Of a DNA stretch of 64,000 nucleotides, positions 8,755-19,265 are shown piece after piece (within the stretch, counting starts at the first letter, position 1; each line of letters starts with the position of its first letter). The stretch comes from Corynebacterium pollutisoli (GTDB taxonomy: Bacteria; Actinomycetota; Actinomycetes; Mycobacteriales; Mycobacteriaceae). The stretch is from NCBI RefSeq assembly GCF_900177745.1, contig NZ_FXAR01000005.1, positions 124,001 to 188,000 on the forward strand, read 5' to 3'. The notes beneath the pieces are model-generated. The model was not told the DNA's origin. It worked only from the letters and a program-made list of their open reading frames with translations, and ran no database searches. Position numbers and translations under genes: made by a program.

Positions 8755-9902
8755 CACTGCGGCAGCACGCCGCGGGCGACGGCCGGGTCCGTCAGGTCGT
8801 ACGTGCCCACGACCGGCACCCCGAGCTCGCCGAGGACGATGGACGCCTCGACGGTGGCCAGCGGGGAGGCGGTCATGACGCCGGCGGCGGCGGTGACGGG
8901 GAGGTGGGCGTCGAGAAGCACGGCGACGCCGGCCCGGGCCCCGAGGGCATCGGTGGCGGCGAACACGATCGCGTCGACGGAGGCGCGGAACGTGGCGTCG
9001 CGCAACAGGCGGGCGGTCTCCTCCTGGTAGACGCCGTCGGCGATCTCGACGATGACGGTGTCAGCGCCGGTGTCGGCGAGGGCGTGGATCATGTTGAGGG
9101 TGAGCGCGCGGATGTCGGCGAACTCGAGGCGGAAGGTGGTGGCGTAGCCGAAGTCCGTGAAGTCGAGGACGGCGTGCGCCCCGGCGTCGTGGTAGTGCAT
9201 GCGGTCGTTGCCCGCCCCGGTGCCGGTGATCTTGCCGGCGCCGACGCGGTGGCCCTCGGCACTCAGACCGTTGACCAGGCACGCCGCCACCGTGGACTTG
9301 CCGGAGTTCATCGAGGTGCCCAGCACGGCGATGACCCGGGGGCGGTCGGTGCGCGGGGTGGCGTCGAGCGGGTTGGACAGGGGTGCGGCGTCGGCGATGG
9401 AGACCACGCCGTCGCGGGTGGCCAGGAGGCCGAGAGGCTCGATGAGGGTCGGTTCGTCGACCCGGTCGTGGGTGTGGGTGACCACGCCGGCGATGCCGCC
9501 CGCCGCGACGAGGTGACAGTGGTCGAGGGTGGGCGGGACGTGCGCGAGGAACTGGTCGGCGGCGTAGCGGTGCCCGTAGGCGAGGAGGATGAGCGCCCCC
9601 GGGAAGAGGATGGCCTTGCGGGAGTCGGGCGTCTCGACGCGCCGGTGCTGGCGGATCTCGCCCACCCGCGCGAGGACGACGTCCCCCGGCCGCGGGGACA
9701 CGTCGGCGCCCGCGATGAGGTGGAAGGCGGTCGGGTCCGCCGCGAGCCGCTCATCGACGAAGCGCGTGGTGTAGCTGCCCTGCACCCGGGCCGGGACCTC
9801 CAGGCGGCGCAGCGGCCCGCACGCCGCGGCGGCGGGGGCGGTGGTGTCCAGCAGGTCGGCGACGGCGGGGACCTGGCGGGTGAGGTGGGCGAGGGTGGTC
9901 AT
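8754..9902 (-). CDS. P-loop NTPase of DUF1611/MobB-like type, paralogue 1
   Basis: A 382-residue soluble protein of unknown function. Residues 1-180 look beta-rich, with a conserved GDVVLARV-type motif. The C-terminal half is a P-loop domain with Walker A GTSMNSGKST near residue 190, followed by KITGTGAGNDRMHY and DTVIVEIADG, a Walker B-like strand. The closest recollection is DUF1611 and MobB-type GTPases; substrate and partner are unknown. The start was chosen at an ATG preceded by GAAAGG, rather than an in-frame codon 17 residues earlier. It is coupled to the downstream motif-less ABC protein and is homologous along its whole length to the next gene upstream. Confidence 0.7.
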   Translation of the reverse strand: MTTLAHLTRQVPAVADLLDTTAPAAAACGPLRRLEVPARVQGSYTTRFVDERLAADPTAFHLIAGADVSPRPGDVVLARVGEIRQHRRVETPDSRKAILFPGALILLAYGHRYAADQFLAHVPPTLDHCHLVAAGGIAGVVTHTHDRVDEPTLIEPLGLLATRDGVVSIADAAPLSNPLDATPRTDRPRVIAVLGTSMNSGKSTVAACLVNGLSAEGHRVGAGKITGTGAGNDRMHYHDAGAHAVLDFTDFGYATTFRLEFADIRALTLNMIHALADTGADTVIVEIADGVYQEETARLLRDATFRASVDAIVFAATDALGARAGVAVLLDAHLPVTAAAGVMTASPLATVEASIVLGELGVPVVGTYDLTDPAVARGVLPQ

Positions 9903-9980
9903 GGCGGGGCCTTTCAGGAGTCGGTCCCGGGGGTTGTCCGGGTACCACTCCATGAAAGGCCGCGGCTGTGAAAAGACGAT

Positions 9981-10000
9981 GAAGCCCGGGTGAGGGCTTC
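9981..10000 (-). terminator. Hairpin terminator between the two P-loop paralogues
   Basis: Seven-base arms GAAGCCC and GGGCTTC flank a six-base loop. On the minus strand the stem is followed after a few bases by TCTTTTC. It lies directly downstream of the first-transcribed paralogue and probably reduces read-through into the second. Confidence 0.6.
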
Positions 10001-10011
10001 CTCATGTGCCG

Positions 10012-11193
10012 CTACGCGCGGGTGACCTGCGCGATCCGGGTGGCGGTCGCCGGGTCGGTGAGCTCGTAGGAGCCGACGACCGGCACGCCGAACCGGCCGA
10101 GCACCTCGCGGGCCTCGGCGGTGGCCAGCGGGGAGCGGGTCATGATGCCGGAGGCGGCGGCGACGGTGAGGCCGGCGTCGAGGAGCTCGGTGACACCGGC
10201 GCGGGCGCCGAGCGCGTCGGAGGACGCGAAGACGACCTGGTCGACGCTGGCCTGGAAGGCCGGGTCGCGCAGCAGCATGGCGGTCTCCCGCTGGTAGATG
10301 CCGTCGGCGATCTCCACGATGACGGTGTCCGCGCGCGTGTCCGTGAGCGCGGAGATCATGTTGAGCGACAACGCCCGGATGTCCTCGAACGGGGTGCGGA
10401 ACGTGGTGGCGTAGCCGAAGTCGGTGAAGTCGATGACGGCGTGCGCCCCGGCGTCCTGGTAGTGCATGCGGTCGTTGCCCGCGCCGGTACCGGTGATCTT
10501 GCCGACGCCGACCAGGCGACCCCCGCGGCTCAGGCCGTTGACCAGGCAGGCGACGACGGTGGACTTGCCCGCGTTCATCGACGTGCCCAGCACCGCGATG
10601 ACCCGGGGACGGCTCGCCCGCGGGTACACGTCGAGCGGGTTGCGGTGGGAGCCGTAGCTGCGCACGTTGACCACGCCGTCGGTGGTGGCGAGCAGGCCGA
10701 GCGGCTCGATCTCCGTCGGGGAGTCCACAGCCCCGTGCACCTCGGTGACCACCCCGGCGACACCGCCGGCGGCCACGAGGTGGCAGTGGTCGAGGCTGTC
10801 CGGGACATGGGCCAGGAAGAAGTCCGCGGCGTAGCGGTGGCCGTAGGCCAGCAGCACGAGCCCATCCTCGAAGAGTGTGGCCTTGCGGGATTCCGGGGTC
10901 TCGATCTGCTTGTGGCTGCGGATCTTCGTGACCCTCGCGACGACCACGTCACCCACCTGCGGCGCCACATGCTCGCCCGCGGAGAGGTGGAACGCCGCCC
11001 GGTCCGCCTCCAGCGCAGCGCCGACGAAACGGGTGCTGTAGCAGGAGTGGACCCGCTCGGGCACCGGGAGACGGCGCAGCGGGCCCCGTGCCGCCTCGGC
11101 ACGGGCCACGGCGATCTCGGCGACCGGGGTGGCGGGGTTCCCGACCGCGCCACCCGGCGTGGCGGCGGTCGAGGAGGGGGTCAGGAGGGTCAT
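10012..11193 (-). CDS. P-loop NTPase of DUF1611/MobB-like type, paralogue 2
   Basis: A 393-residue protein, clearly the tandem duplicate of its downstream neighbour. The N-terminal beta-rich half shares GHRYAAD and SLDHCHLVAAGG. The P-loop is GTSMNAGKST, followed by KITGTGAGNDRMHY and DTVIVEIADGIYQ. The N terminus is longer and Ala/Pro/Thr-rich. The ATG was chosen because GAAAGG stands about ten bases upstream; a longer reading frame from 11262 lacks such a site. The 5' region contains two inverted repeats between it and gatA. No function is assigned. The divergent N termini with conserved P-loop regions suggest that the two paralogues act as related subunits or on related substrates. Confidence 0.7.
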   Translation of the reverse strand: MTLLTPSSTAATPGGAVGNPATPVAEIAVARAEAARGPLRRLPVPERVHSCYSTRFVGAALEADRAAFHLSAGEHVAPQVGDVVVARVTKIRSHKQIETPESRKATLFEDGLVLLAYGHRYAADFFLAHVPDSLDHCHLVAAGGVAGVVTEVHGAVDSPTEIEPLGLLATTDGVVNVRSYGSHRNPLDVYPRASRPRVIAVLGTSMNAGKSTVVACLVNGLSRGGRLVGVGKITGTGAGNDRMHYQDAGAHAVIDFTDFGYATTFRTPFEDIRALSLNMISALTDTRADTVIVEIADGIYQRETAMLLRDPAFQASVDQVVFASSDALGARAGVTELLDAGLTVAAASGIMTRSPLATAEAREVLGRFGVPVVGSYELTDPATATRIAQVTRA

Positions 11194-11282
11194 GGCATAG
11201 AAGCCTTTCGTCAGGAAACAACGGACCCCGGCGGTCGGGTGACCGTTCCGGGGTGACGACACCGACGCCCCACCAAAGGGAA

Positions 11283-11326
11283 ACGCAGTAGCCGCTGAGA
11301 AAATGTAACATCAGCTGCTACTGCGT
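11283..11326 (-). repeat. 16-base inverted repeat upstream of P-loop paralogue 2, gatA terminator or operator
   Basis: The arms 11283-11298 and 11311-11326 pair over 16 positions with one mismatch, leaving a 12-base A/T-rich loop. On the minus strand the stem is followed by GTTTCCCTTT, so it could end the gatA transcript. It also lies about 90 bases before the paralogue start, so a role as operator or leader hairpin is equally possible. Confidence 0.55.
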
Positions 11327-11331
11327 GGGAA

Positions 11332-11360
11332 CACGGTGGCACAAATTGTTATCCACCGTG
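11332..11360 (-). repeat. Perfect 8-base inverted repeat just after gatA
   Basis: CACGGTGG and CCACCGTG are separated by 13 A/T-rich bases. The element lies between the gatA stop and the larger inverted repeat. The internal TTATCCACC resembles a DnaA box only by chance. No T-run follows, so function is open. Confidence 0.4.
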
Positions 11361-11380
11361 GTCAGAGGGGGTAAACGACG

Positions 11381-12868
11381 TCAGTTCCGACCCGCCTCGT
11401 AGGCCGCGCCGACGCGGTAGAGACGGTCGTCGGCGAACGCCGGGGCCATGATCTGCAGGCCCACCGGCAGGCCGGTGTCCGCGGCGAAACCGGCCGGCAC
11501 CGACATGCCGCACAGGCCCGCCAGGTTGAGCGGCAGGGTGCACAGGTCGAAGTTGTACATCTCGACCGGATCCGAGACCTTCTCGCCCAGCTTGAAGGCC
11601 GTGGTCGGGGTGGTCGGGGTGACCAGGACGTCGACCTCGCCGAAGGCCTTCTCGAAGTCCTGCGCGATGAGGGTACGCACGCGCTGGGCCTGCAGGTAGT
11701 AGGCGTCGTAGTAGCCGACGGACAGGGCGTAGGTGCCCAGGATGATGCGGCGCTTGACCTCCGGGCCGAAACCGGCGGCGCGGGTCAGGGCCATGACCTC
11801 CTCGGCGGAGTGGGTGCCGTCGTCGCCGACGCGCAGGCCGTAGCGCATGCCGTCGAGGCGCGCCAGATTCGAGGAGACCTCGCACGGCATGATGAGGTAG
11901 TACGCGGCGAGGGCGTCGTCGAAGTGGGGGCAGTCGACCTCGATGATCTCCGCGCCCTGCTCGGCGAGCTGGTCGAGGGACGCGCGGTAGCTCGCCAGGA
12001 CGCCCGGCTGGAAGCCCTCGTCGCGGTTGAGCTGCTTGACGACGCCGACCTTGACGCCCGTCAGGTCACCCTGCGCACCCTCGCGGGCGGCGTCGACGAC
12101 GCTGCTCAGCTCACGGTCGACGGTGGTGGCGTCGAACGGGTCATGGCCGGCGATGATCTCGTGGAGAAGCGCGGCGTCGAGAACCGTGCGGGCGGTCGGG
12201 CCGGCCTGCTCCAGGGAGGAGGCGGCGGCGAGGAAGCCGTAGCGGGAGACGGTGCCGTAGGTGGGCTTGACACCGACGGTGTTGGTCAGTGCGGCCGGCT
12301 GGCGGATCGAGCCGCCGGTGTCGGTGCCGATCGCCAGCGGGGCCTGGCCGGCGGCGATCGCCGCGGCGGAACCGCCGCCGGAACCACCCGGGGTGCGGGT
12401 GAGGTCGTAGGGGTTCTTCGTCGCGCCGAAGGCGGAGTTCTCCGTGGAGGAACCCATGGCCATCTCGTCGAGGTTGGTCTTGCCCAGGATCGGGATGCCG
12501 GCCTCGCGGAGCTTGCGGGTGATGGTCGCGTCGTAGGGGCTCATCCAGCCCTCGAGGATCTTCGAGGCACCGGTGGTCGGGGCGTCGGTGGTGACGATGA
12601 CGTCCTTGAGGGCCAGCGGCACGCCGGCCAGCGGCGAGGCGGGGGCCTCCCCGGCGTCGAGACGCTTGTCGACGTCGTCCGCGGCCGCCAACGCAGCCTC
12701 CGCGCCGATGTGCAGGAAGGCGTTGAGCTCGCCGTCGGTCTCGGCGATGCGGTCCAGGTGCGCCTGGACGACCTCCCGCGAGGTGACCTCACGGGAGTGG
12801 ATCTTCTCGGCCAGCTCGGCGGCGGACAGGGAGGTCAGCCCGGACTCGGGAACGGTGTAGGTGGTCAT
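11381..12868 (-). CDS. gatA: Asp-tRNA(Asn)/Glu-tRNA(Gln) amidotransferase subunit A
   Basis: The catalytic amidase subunit of GatCAB liberates ammonia from glutamine for transamidation of misacylated Glu-tRNA(Gln). The 495-residue protein has the amidase signature region [19 protein letters not shown]. Its Ser-cisSer-Lys triad lies in the LKDVIVT, GSIRQPA and GGSGG segments. The chosen ATG has GGAG eight bases upstream; a GTG nine bases earlier is less likely. It follows gatC closely and is cotranscribed with it. The gatB gene is not in this window, whereas in related genomes it lies nearby beyond pfkA. Confidence 0.95.
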   Translation of the reverse strand: MTTYTVPESGLTSLSAAELAEKIHSREVTSREVVQAHLDRIAETDGELNAFLHIGAEAALAAADDVDKRLDAGEAPASPLAGVPLALKDVIVTTDAPTTGASKILEGWMSPYDATITRKLREAGIPILGKTNLDEMAMGSSTENSAFGATKNPYDLTRTPGGSGGGSAAAIAAGQAPLAIGTDTGGSIRQPAALTNTVGVKPTYGTVSRYGFLAAASSLEQAGPTARTVLDAALLHEIIAGHDPFDATTVDRELSSVVDAAREGAQGDLTGVKVGVVKQLNRDEGFQPGVLASYRASLDQLAEQGAEIIEVDCPHFDDALAAYYLIMPCEVSSNLARLDGMRYGLRVGDDGTHSAEEVMALTRAAGFGPEVKRRIILGTYALSVGYYDAYYLQAQRVRTLIAQDFEKAFGEVDVLVTPTTPTTAFKLGEKVSDPVEMYNFDLCTLPLNLAGLCGMSVPAGFAADTGLPVGLQIMAPAFADDRLYRVGAAYEAGRN

Positions 12869-12873
12869 GTGGG

Positions 12874-13182
12874 TCACTCCTCGCCCAGAATCTGCGGAAC
12901 CATGAAACGGCCGTCCTCGGCCGCCGGGGCCTGGTCGAGGGCCTGCTCGGCGGTGAGCGTGGGGACGAGGACATCCTCACGCATGGAGGTGGCGATCGAG
13001 TGCGGGTGGCTCATCGGCTCCACACCCTCGGTGTCCACCTGCTGGACGGCGGAGACGGCACCGATGATCTCGTCGATCTGGGTGGCGAACTGCTTGAGCT
13101 CGTCCTCGCTGAGCGCGAGGCGGGACAACATGGCGAGGTGGGCGACCTCTTCGCGCGAAATGTCGGACACTACGGAATTCAT
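12874..13182 (-). CDS. gatC: Asp-tRNA(Asn)/Glu-tRNA(Gln) amidotransferase subunit C
   Basis: A small 102-residue subunit that wraps GatA and GatB in the transamidosome. The sequence opens with [21 protein letters not shown], the typical helical N terminus. It ends with the GRFMVPQIL segment that inserts into GatA. The stop codon forms part of the gatA ribosome-binding region. The gene is divergent from the ACT-domain gene, and a TAGCAT box upstream on the minus strand is a plausible -10. Confidence 0.93.
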   Translation of the reverse strand: MNSVVSDISREEVAHLAMLSRLALSEDELKQFATQIDEIIGAVSAVQQVDTEGVEPMSHPHSIATSMREDVLVPTLTAEQALDQAPAAEDGRFMVPQILGEE

Positions 13183-13332
13183 CCTTTACGCATCGTTAAA
13201 TGAACTTCATCCATGCTACTGCAGGGCCCCGGCCGAAACTTATCTGAGGTATCTGCACTGTCGTGACGTGATGTTATCTATGATTGAAATCACTCCATTG
13301 CAATATGTTTCCGAAAGGTCGGCCACTCCCCC

Positions 13333-14004
13333 ATGTCTTATCTCATCCGCGTCCTGCTCCCCGACACCCCGGGTAGCCTCGGACAACTCGCGGAGGCGAT
13401 CGGGCTTGTCGACGGCAACATCGAGTCCGTCGACGTGGTCGAGTCCTTCCCCGACGGCACGGTCATGGACGACATCGTCGTCTCCCTGCCCAAGGGTGCG
13501 ATGGCCGACTCCCTCATCACCGCCGCCGACACCATCGACGGCGTCGAGGTCGACTCCATCCGCCCCTTCTCCGGGCGCGTCGACCGCCGCGGTCAGATCC
13601 AGATGCTCGCCGAGGTCGCCGCGCACGCCCGCAACATCCCGCGCGCCATGGAGGAACTGGTCACCGTCACCCCCCGGTCGATGACCGCCTCCTGGGCGAT
13701 CGTCCTCGACGACAAGGCCTCCGCCGACGAGATCTCCCGCGTCGCCGCCTCCATGGCCGCACCCGAGGACGACGGCTCGCACCCCAACGACATCGACATC
13801 ACCGCCGCCCGCATCCTCGACGCGGACGCCGAGGACTGGATCCCCGAGACCTGGGGTCTGCTCGACTCCTCGCTCGCGGCCACCCCCCTGGGCTCCACCG
13901 GCATGGTCCTCATCGTCGGCCGCACCGGCGGGCCCGATTTCCTGGCCAGCGAGGTCGAGCACCTCGGCCAGCTGGGCCGCATCGTGGGCGCGATCCTGAG
14001 CTAG
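13333..14004 (+). CDS. ACT-domain amino-acid-binding protein
   Basis: A 223-residue cytoplasmic protein beginning with an ACT domain (MSYLIRVLLPDTPGSLGQLA), the ligand-binding fold used to sense amino acids. A second part of about 110 residues of unknown structure follows. No catalytic domain is fused, so it is probably a free-standing sensor. Homologues sit next to gatCA in corynebacteria, though their role is not established as far as I know. A TATGAT box at 13279-13284 is a good -10, and GAAAGG lies upstream of the ATG. It converges on the ggt gene. Confidence 0.8.
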   Translation: MSYLIRVLLPDTPGSLGQLAEAIGLVDGNIESVDVVESFPDGTVMDDIVVSLPKGAMADSLITAADTIDGVEVDSIRPFSGRVDRRGQIQMLAEVAAHARNIPRAMEELVTVTPRSMTASWAIVLDDKASADEISRVAASMAAPEDDGSHPNDIDITAARILDADAEDWIPETWGLLDSSLAATPLGSTGMVLIVGRTGGPDFLASEVEHLGQLGRIVGAILS

Positions 14005-14112
14005 ACGGTGTCGACCCGCGCGTGGTTGTCCGGGGGCTGCGCGGGGTCAAGTCCCCGCACCCGCTCCGGGCGTGCCGGGCGCGCCACCTGAGCGGGGTGC
14101 GGTGGCCGGTGG

Positions 14113-16134
14113 CTACCCACCCAGGACAATGCCCTCGCGGCGGGGGTCGGCGCCGCCGATGATCCCGGTGTCGGTGACCACCAGGGCGGACAGGCCGCTG
14201 GACTGGTCGTCCTCGGTGACCTCGTGGCCGAGGTCCTCCAGCGCGGAGACGAGGTCATCCGCGTCGGACATGAGCGGATGTTCGCCGCCGAGGCCGGTCT
14301 CGGGGGTGTTGCGGGCACCGAAGTTCGGGGCGGAGACCGCCTGCTGCGGGTTCATGTCCCAGTCGACGATGTTGATGAGCGTCTTCGTCACGTACTGGAT
14401 GATGAGCGAACCGCCCGGGGAACCCAGCACCATCCGCAGGTCACCGGGTGCCTCCCCCTCGCCGCGGTCGAAGACGAGCAGCGGGGACATCGACGAGCGC
14501 GGGCGCTTGGCGGCCTCGACGCGGTTGGCCACGGGCTCGCCGTCCTCGGACACCGGCTCCGCAGAGAAGTCGGTGAGCTGGTTGTTGAGCAGGAAGCCCT
14601 GCGTCATGTGGAAGGAGCCGAAGCCGGCCTCGATGCTGGTGGTGGCGGAGGCGGCGTTGCCGTCGGCGTCGATGACGCTGATGTGCGTGGTGCCCTGCTC
14701 GGGCAGGTCGGCGCCGAGGGCCATGGCGGGGACGAGCTCACCGGGCTGGGCGGTGCCCATGGATGTGCCGGGGTCGATGAGCTCGCCGCGCCGGTCGATG
14801 TAGTCGTCGGAGAGGAACACCTCAACGCCGCCGGGGATGTCGGTGAAGGCGGGGTCGGCGATGTAGGTGTCCCGGTCGGCGTAGGCGAGGCGCTGCGCCT
14901 CGGAGACGAGGTGCACGGCCTCGGGGTCGGGCAGGGCGCCGTCAGGACCGGCCTCGTCCGGGGCGAACCGGGCGAGGTCGTGGGCGTCGAGAAGCCGCAG
15001 TGTCTCGAGCACCGCCACGCCGCCCGACGAGGACGGCGGCATGCCGCACACGAGCGTGTCACGGTAGGGCGCGCACAGCGCCTCGTGGACGACGGGGGTG
15101 TATCCGGCCAGGTCAGCGGTGGTCATGAGGGAGGGGGTCATGCCGTCGGCGTCGGAGGTCGCGCTCTCGACGATGCCCTGGGCGATCTCGCCGGTGTAGA
15201 AGGCGTCGGGCCCGTCGCTCGCAAGCGTATCGACGACCGCCGCATACTCCGGGTTCTGCAGCAGCGTGCCGGCCTCCTTGGCGTCGCCCTCGTCGTCGAG
15301 GAAGTAGGCGCGGGCGGCGGGGTCACGGGCGAGGTCCTCGGCGGAGGACTCGACGGAGGCGGCCATGCGCGGGGAGATCTCGAACCCCTGGGTGGCGATG
15401 TCGCTGGCCGGGGTGAGGTTCTCGGCCCACTCGCGGGCACCGAAACGCTCGTGGAGGGTGCCGAGCGCGGCGACCATGCCGGGCACGCCGATGGAGCGGC
15501 CGGAGCGGCGGGCGTCCGGGACCGGGGCGTTCTGGTCCTCGGCGGAGATGTGACGCAGGTAGTTCTCGTCGGCGGCCAGGGGCGCGACCTCGCGGCCGTC
15601 GATGGCCACGATCTCGCCGGTGGCGGCGTCGTGGTAGAGGATGTACCCGCCGCCACCGAGCCCGGAGGACTGCGGCTCCGTCAGCCCGAGGACGAACTGC
15701 GCGGTGACGACGGCATCAGCCGCGGTACCACCCGCGAGCAGAACGTCGCAGGCCGCCTTCGTGGCGACGGGATTGGCTGTGGCGACGGAGAAGTTCTGCG
15801 TCTCCACGGCCTGCATCCCGGCGCGGAAGCCGGTGGCGATCTCCGGGTTGGTGGTGATGTCACGGTCGCTATCCCCGCCGGAGGTCTCCCCTGTCCCCTC
15901 GTCGGTGGGCGCGTCATCGAACTCGCAGTTGCTGGAGGTGATGGTGGTGACCTCGGCGGCGGCCGCGGCGGAGGTGTCCGTGGTGGTCTCGGTGGCGGTC
16001 TCGGTGGCGGTCGTAGTCTCGGTCTCGGTGGTGGCGGTGCCGGAGCCGTCCTCGGCGCAGGCCACGAGCACCAGCGCCGAGGCCCCCAGGACGGCCGTCA
16101 CCGTGCGGGCGCGGGAATGGAAGATGGTTCTCAT
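14113..16134 (-). CDS. ggt: Gamma-glutamyltransferase, secreted lipoprotein
   Basis: A 673-residue GGT that hydrolyses or transfers the gamma-glutamyl group of glutathione and related peptides outside the membrane. The signal peptide ends in LVLVAC, so Cys26 is a likely lipidation site. A Thr/Glu-rich linker of about 40 residues follows. The core has the SSGLGGGGYILYHD start region and the autoprocessing site at GTTHISVID, whose Thr becomes the N-terminal nucleophile of the small subunit. GSPGGSLIIQYV and GGEHPL complete the family pattern. A GlxR-like site lies just upstream. The mRNA may be leaderless, since CATTACATT is close to the ATG. Confidence 0.92.
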   Translation of the reverse strand: MRTIFHSRARTVTAVLGASALVLVACAEDGSGTATTETETTTATETATETTTDTSAAAAAEVTTITSSNCEFDDAPTDEGTGETSGGDSDRDITTNPEIATGFRAGMQAVETQNFSVATANPVATKAACDVLLAGGTAADAVVTAQFVLGLTEPQSSGLGGGGYILYHDAATGEIVAIDGREVAPLAADENYLRHISAEDQNAPVPDARRSGRSIGVPGMVAALGTLHERFGAREWAENLTPASDIATQGFEISPRMAASVESSAEDLARDPAARAYFLDDEGDAKEAGTLLQNPEYAAVVDTLASDGPDAFYTGEIAQGIVESATSDADGMTPSLMTTADLAGYTPVVHEALCAPYRDTLVCGMPPSSSGGVAVLETLRLLDAHDLARFAPDEAGPDGALPDPEAVHLVSEAQRLAYADRDTYIADPAFTDIPGGVEVFLSDDYIDRRGELIDPGTSMGTAQPGELVPAMALGADLPEQGTTHISVIDADGNAASATTSIEAGFGSFHMTQGFLLNNQLTDFSAEPVSEDGEPVANRVEAAKRPRSSMSPLLVFDRGEGEAPGDLRMVLGSPGGSLIIQYVTKTLINIVDWDMNPQQAVSAPNFGARNTPETGLGGEHPLMSDADDLVSALEDLGHEVTEDDQSSGLSALVVTDTGIIGGADPRREGIVLGG

Positions 16135-16142
16135 ATTCCAAA

Positions 16143-16158
16143 TGTAATGCAGCTCACA
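16143..16158 (-). promoter_or_regulatory. GlxR (CRP-type) site candidate at the ggt promoter
   Basis: Read on the minus strand, TGTGAGCTGCATTACA matches TGTGANNTANNTCACA at all but two specified positions. It lies nine bases upstream of the ggt start, overlapping the likely -10 region, which would suit repression. Confidence 0.4.
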
Positions 16159-16227
16159 TAAATGCGGTAGTACTTTTCCGTGGGTACGGTCGCGGGAAAG
16201 GACGATGTCCGCAGAAAGGAATCCCCC

Positions 16228-16581
16228 GTGCGCACCCTCTTCCTCACCGCCGCCGCCGTGCACGCCGTGCTCGTCGCCGGCGTCTGGCTACCCCTGCCGA
16301 TCGACGTCATGCTCCTGGCCGGGATCGGGGTGGCCGCAGCACTCACCGTCGGGCTCATCGCGCTCATCCGTAACGGCCCCGTCGCACCGCTGTGGGTGGG
16401 CACGGCGGCCGGACTCACCGCGCTCATCGGCTGGGGATCGTGGCTGGTGCTGTGGGCGCTGGACCCGGGCCGCACCGACGACACCGTCAACGTCATCGGC
16501 GTCCTGTTCCCGCCTCTCGCGGTGGTCATCTACCTCGTGGCGGCCCTGCTGCCGGCCACCCGGCGCGGTTTCGCGCGCTGA
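16228..16581 (+). CDS. Small hypothetical four-helix membrane protein
   Basis: A 117-residue protein with four hydrophobic segments, roughly residues 3-22, 25-43, 53-74 and 88-110, and little loop sequence. The GTG start was preferred to an upstream ATG because AGAAAGGA stands eight bases before it. Function unknown. It is divergent from ggt and converges on ligA, with a strong hairpin just after its stop. I see no family motif. Confidence 0.7.
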   Translation: MRTLFLTAAAVHAVLVAGVWLPLPIDVMLLAGIGVAAALTVGLIALIRNGPVAPLWVGTAAGLTALIGWGSWLVLWALDPGRTDDTVNVIGVLFPPLAVVIYLVAALLPATRRGFAR

Positions 16582-16584
16582 ACC

Positions 16585-16640
16585 GCGCGGTTTGGCCACT
16601 TCCGGGCTGTTTGAACACCCCGGAAGTGGCCAAACCGCGC
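16585..16640. terminator. Perfect 22-base-pair hairpin between convergent genes
   Basis: The arms 16585-16606 and 16619-16640 are exactly complementary over 22 bases, with a 12-base loop. It starts four bases after the stop of the small membrane protein gene and lies downstream of ligA on the other strand. No T-run follows on either side, so it is a strong bidirectional end-of-transcript structure rather than a textbook intrinsic terminator. Confidence 0.7.
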
Positions 16641-18795
<2,155 letters not shown>

Positions 18796-18797
18796 TT

Positions 18798-19265
18798 ATG
18801 GAAACGGAAGCCCGGCTGCACGCCATCGAAGAACGTCTCGCCGCCCTGGAGGGCGGGGCGTCGCCACGCAGGGAGACGGGCGGCGACCTGTGGGCCCTCG
18901 ACAACATCGCCGACTCCGTCATCTTCGCCGGCGACGTCCGCACCGACGCCGGCCACGCGCAGTACCAGTGGCAGCGCCCCACCACCCTGCTTCTCGACGA
19001 GGACTGGTCCCCCCACTTCGACCGCCTCGCCGCCCTCGCCCACCCGGTACGCGGCGCCATACTGCGTCGGCTTCTCGACGCCCCCGCCACCGTCGGCGAC
19101 CTCGTCGACGACGAGGTCGCCACCTCGACCGGCACTGCCTACCACCACCTCGGCGCGCTGCAGGCCGGGGGCTGGATCGCCAAGGAGGCGGGTGGGCGCT
19201 GGAGCGTGCGCACCGCCCGCGTCGTCCCCCTGCTCACCATCATCGCCGCCACGGAGGACCACTGA
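18798..19265 (+). CDS. ArsR-like winged-helix transcriptional regulator
   Basis: A 155-residue regulator. The first 60 residues are charged and probably helical and have no obvious ligand motif. Residues about 75-140 form a winged helix: ALAHPVRGAILRRLLDAP as the first helices, then STGTAYHHLGALQAGGWI as the recognition helix region. This pattern is seen in ArsR/DUF2087-like and PadR-adjacent regulators. No cysteine metal site is visible. The stop overlaps the start of the serine hydrolase gene (TGATG), making it the first gene of a three-gene operon, and it may repress itself through the palindrome at its promoter. Confidence 0.75.
   Translation: METEARLHAIEERLAALEGGASPRRETGGDLWALDNIADSVIFAGDVRTDAGHAQYQWQRPTTLLLDEDWSPHFDRLAALAHPVRGAILRRLLDAPATVGDLVDDEVATSTGTAYHHLGALQAGGWIAKEAGGRWSVRTARVVPLLTIIAATEDH

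Noticed and set aside
10006-11256. Plus-strand open frame of 416 codons opposite P-loop paralogue 2
   Set aside because: It is a shadow of the gene carrying the P-loop and conserved motifs on the minus strand; a matching shadow lies opposite paralogue 1, as expected from duplicated sequence.
11349-11357. TTATCCACC, one mismatch from a DnaA box
   Set aside because: It is a single copy inside an inverted repeat after gatA, with no dnaA, dnaN or box cluster nearby, so no origin is claimed.
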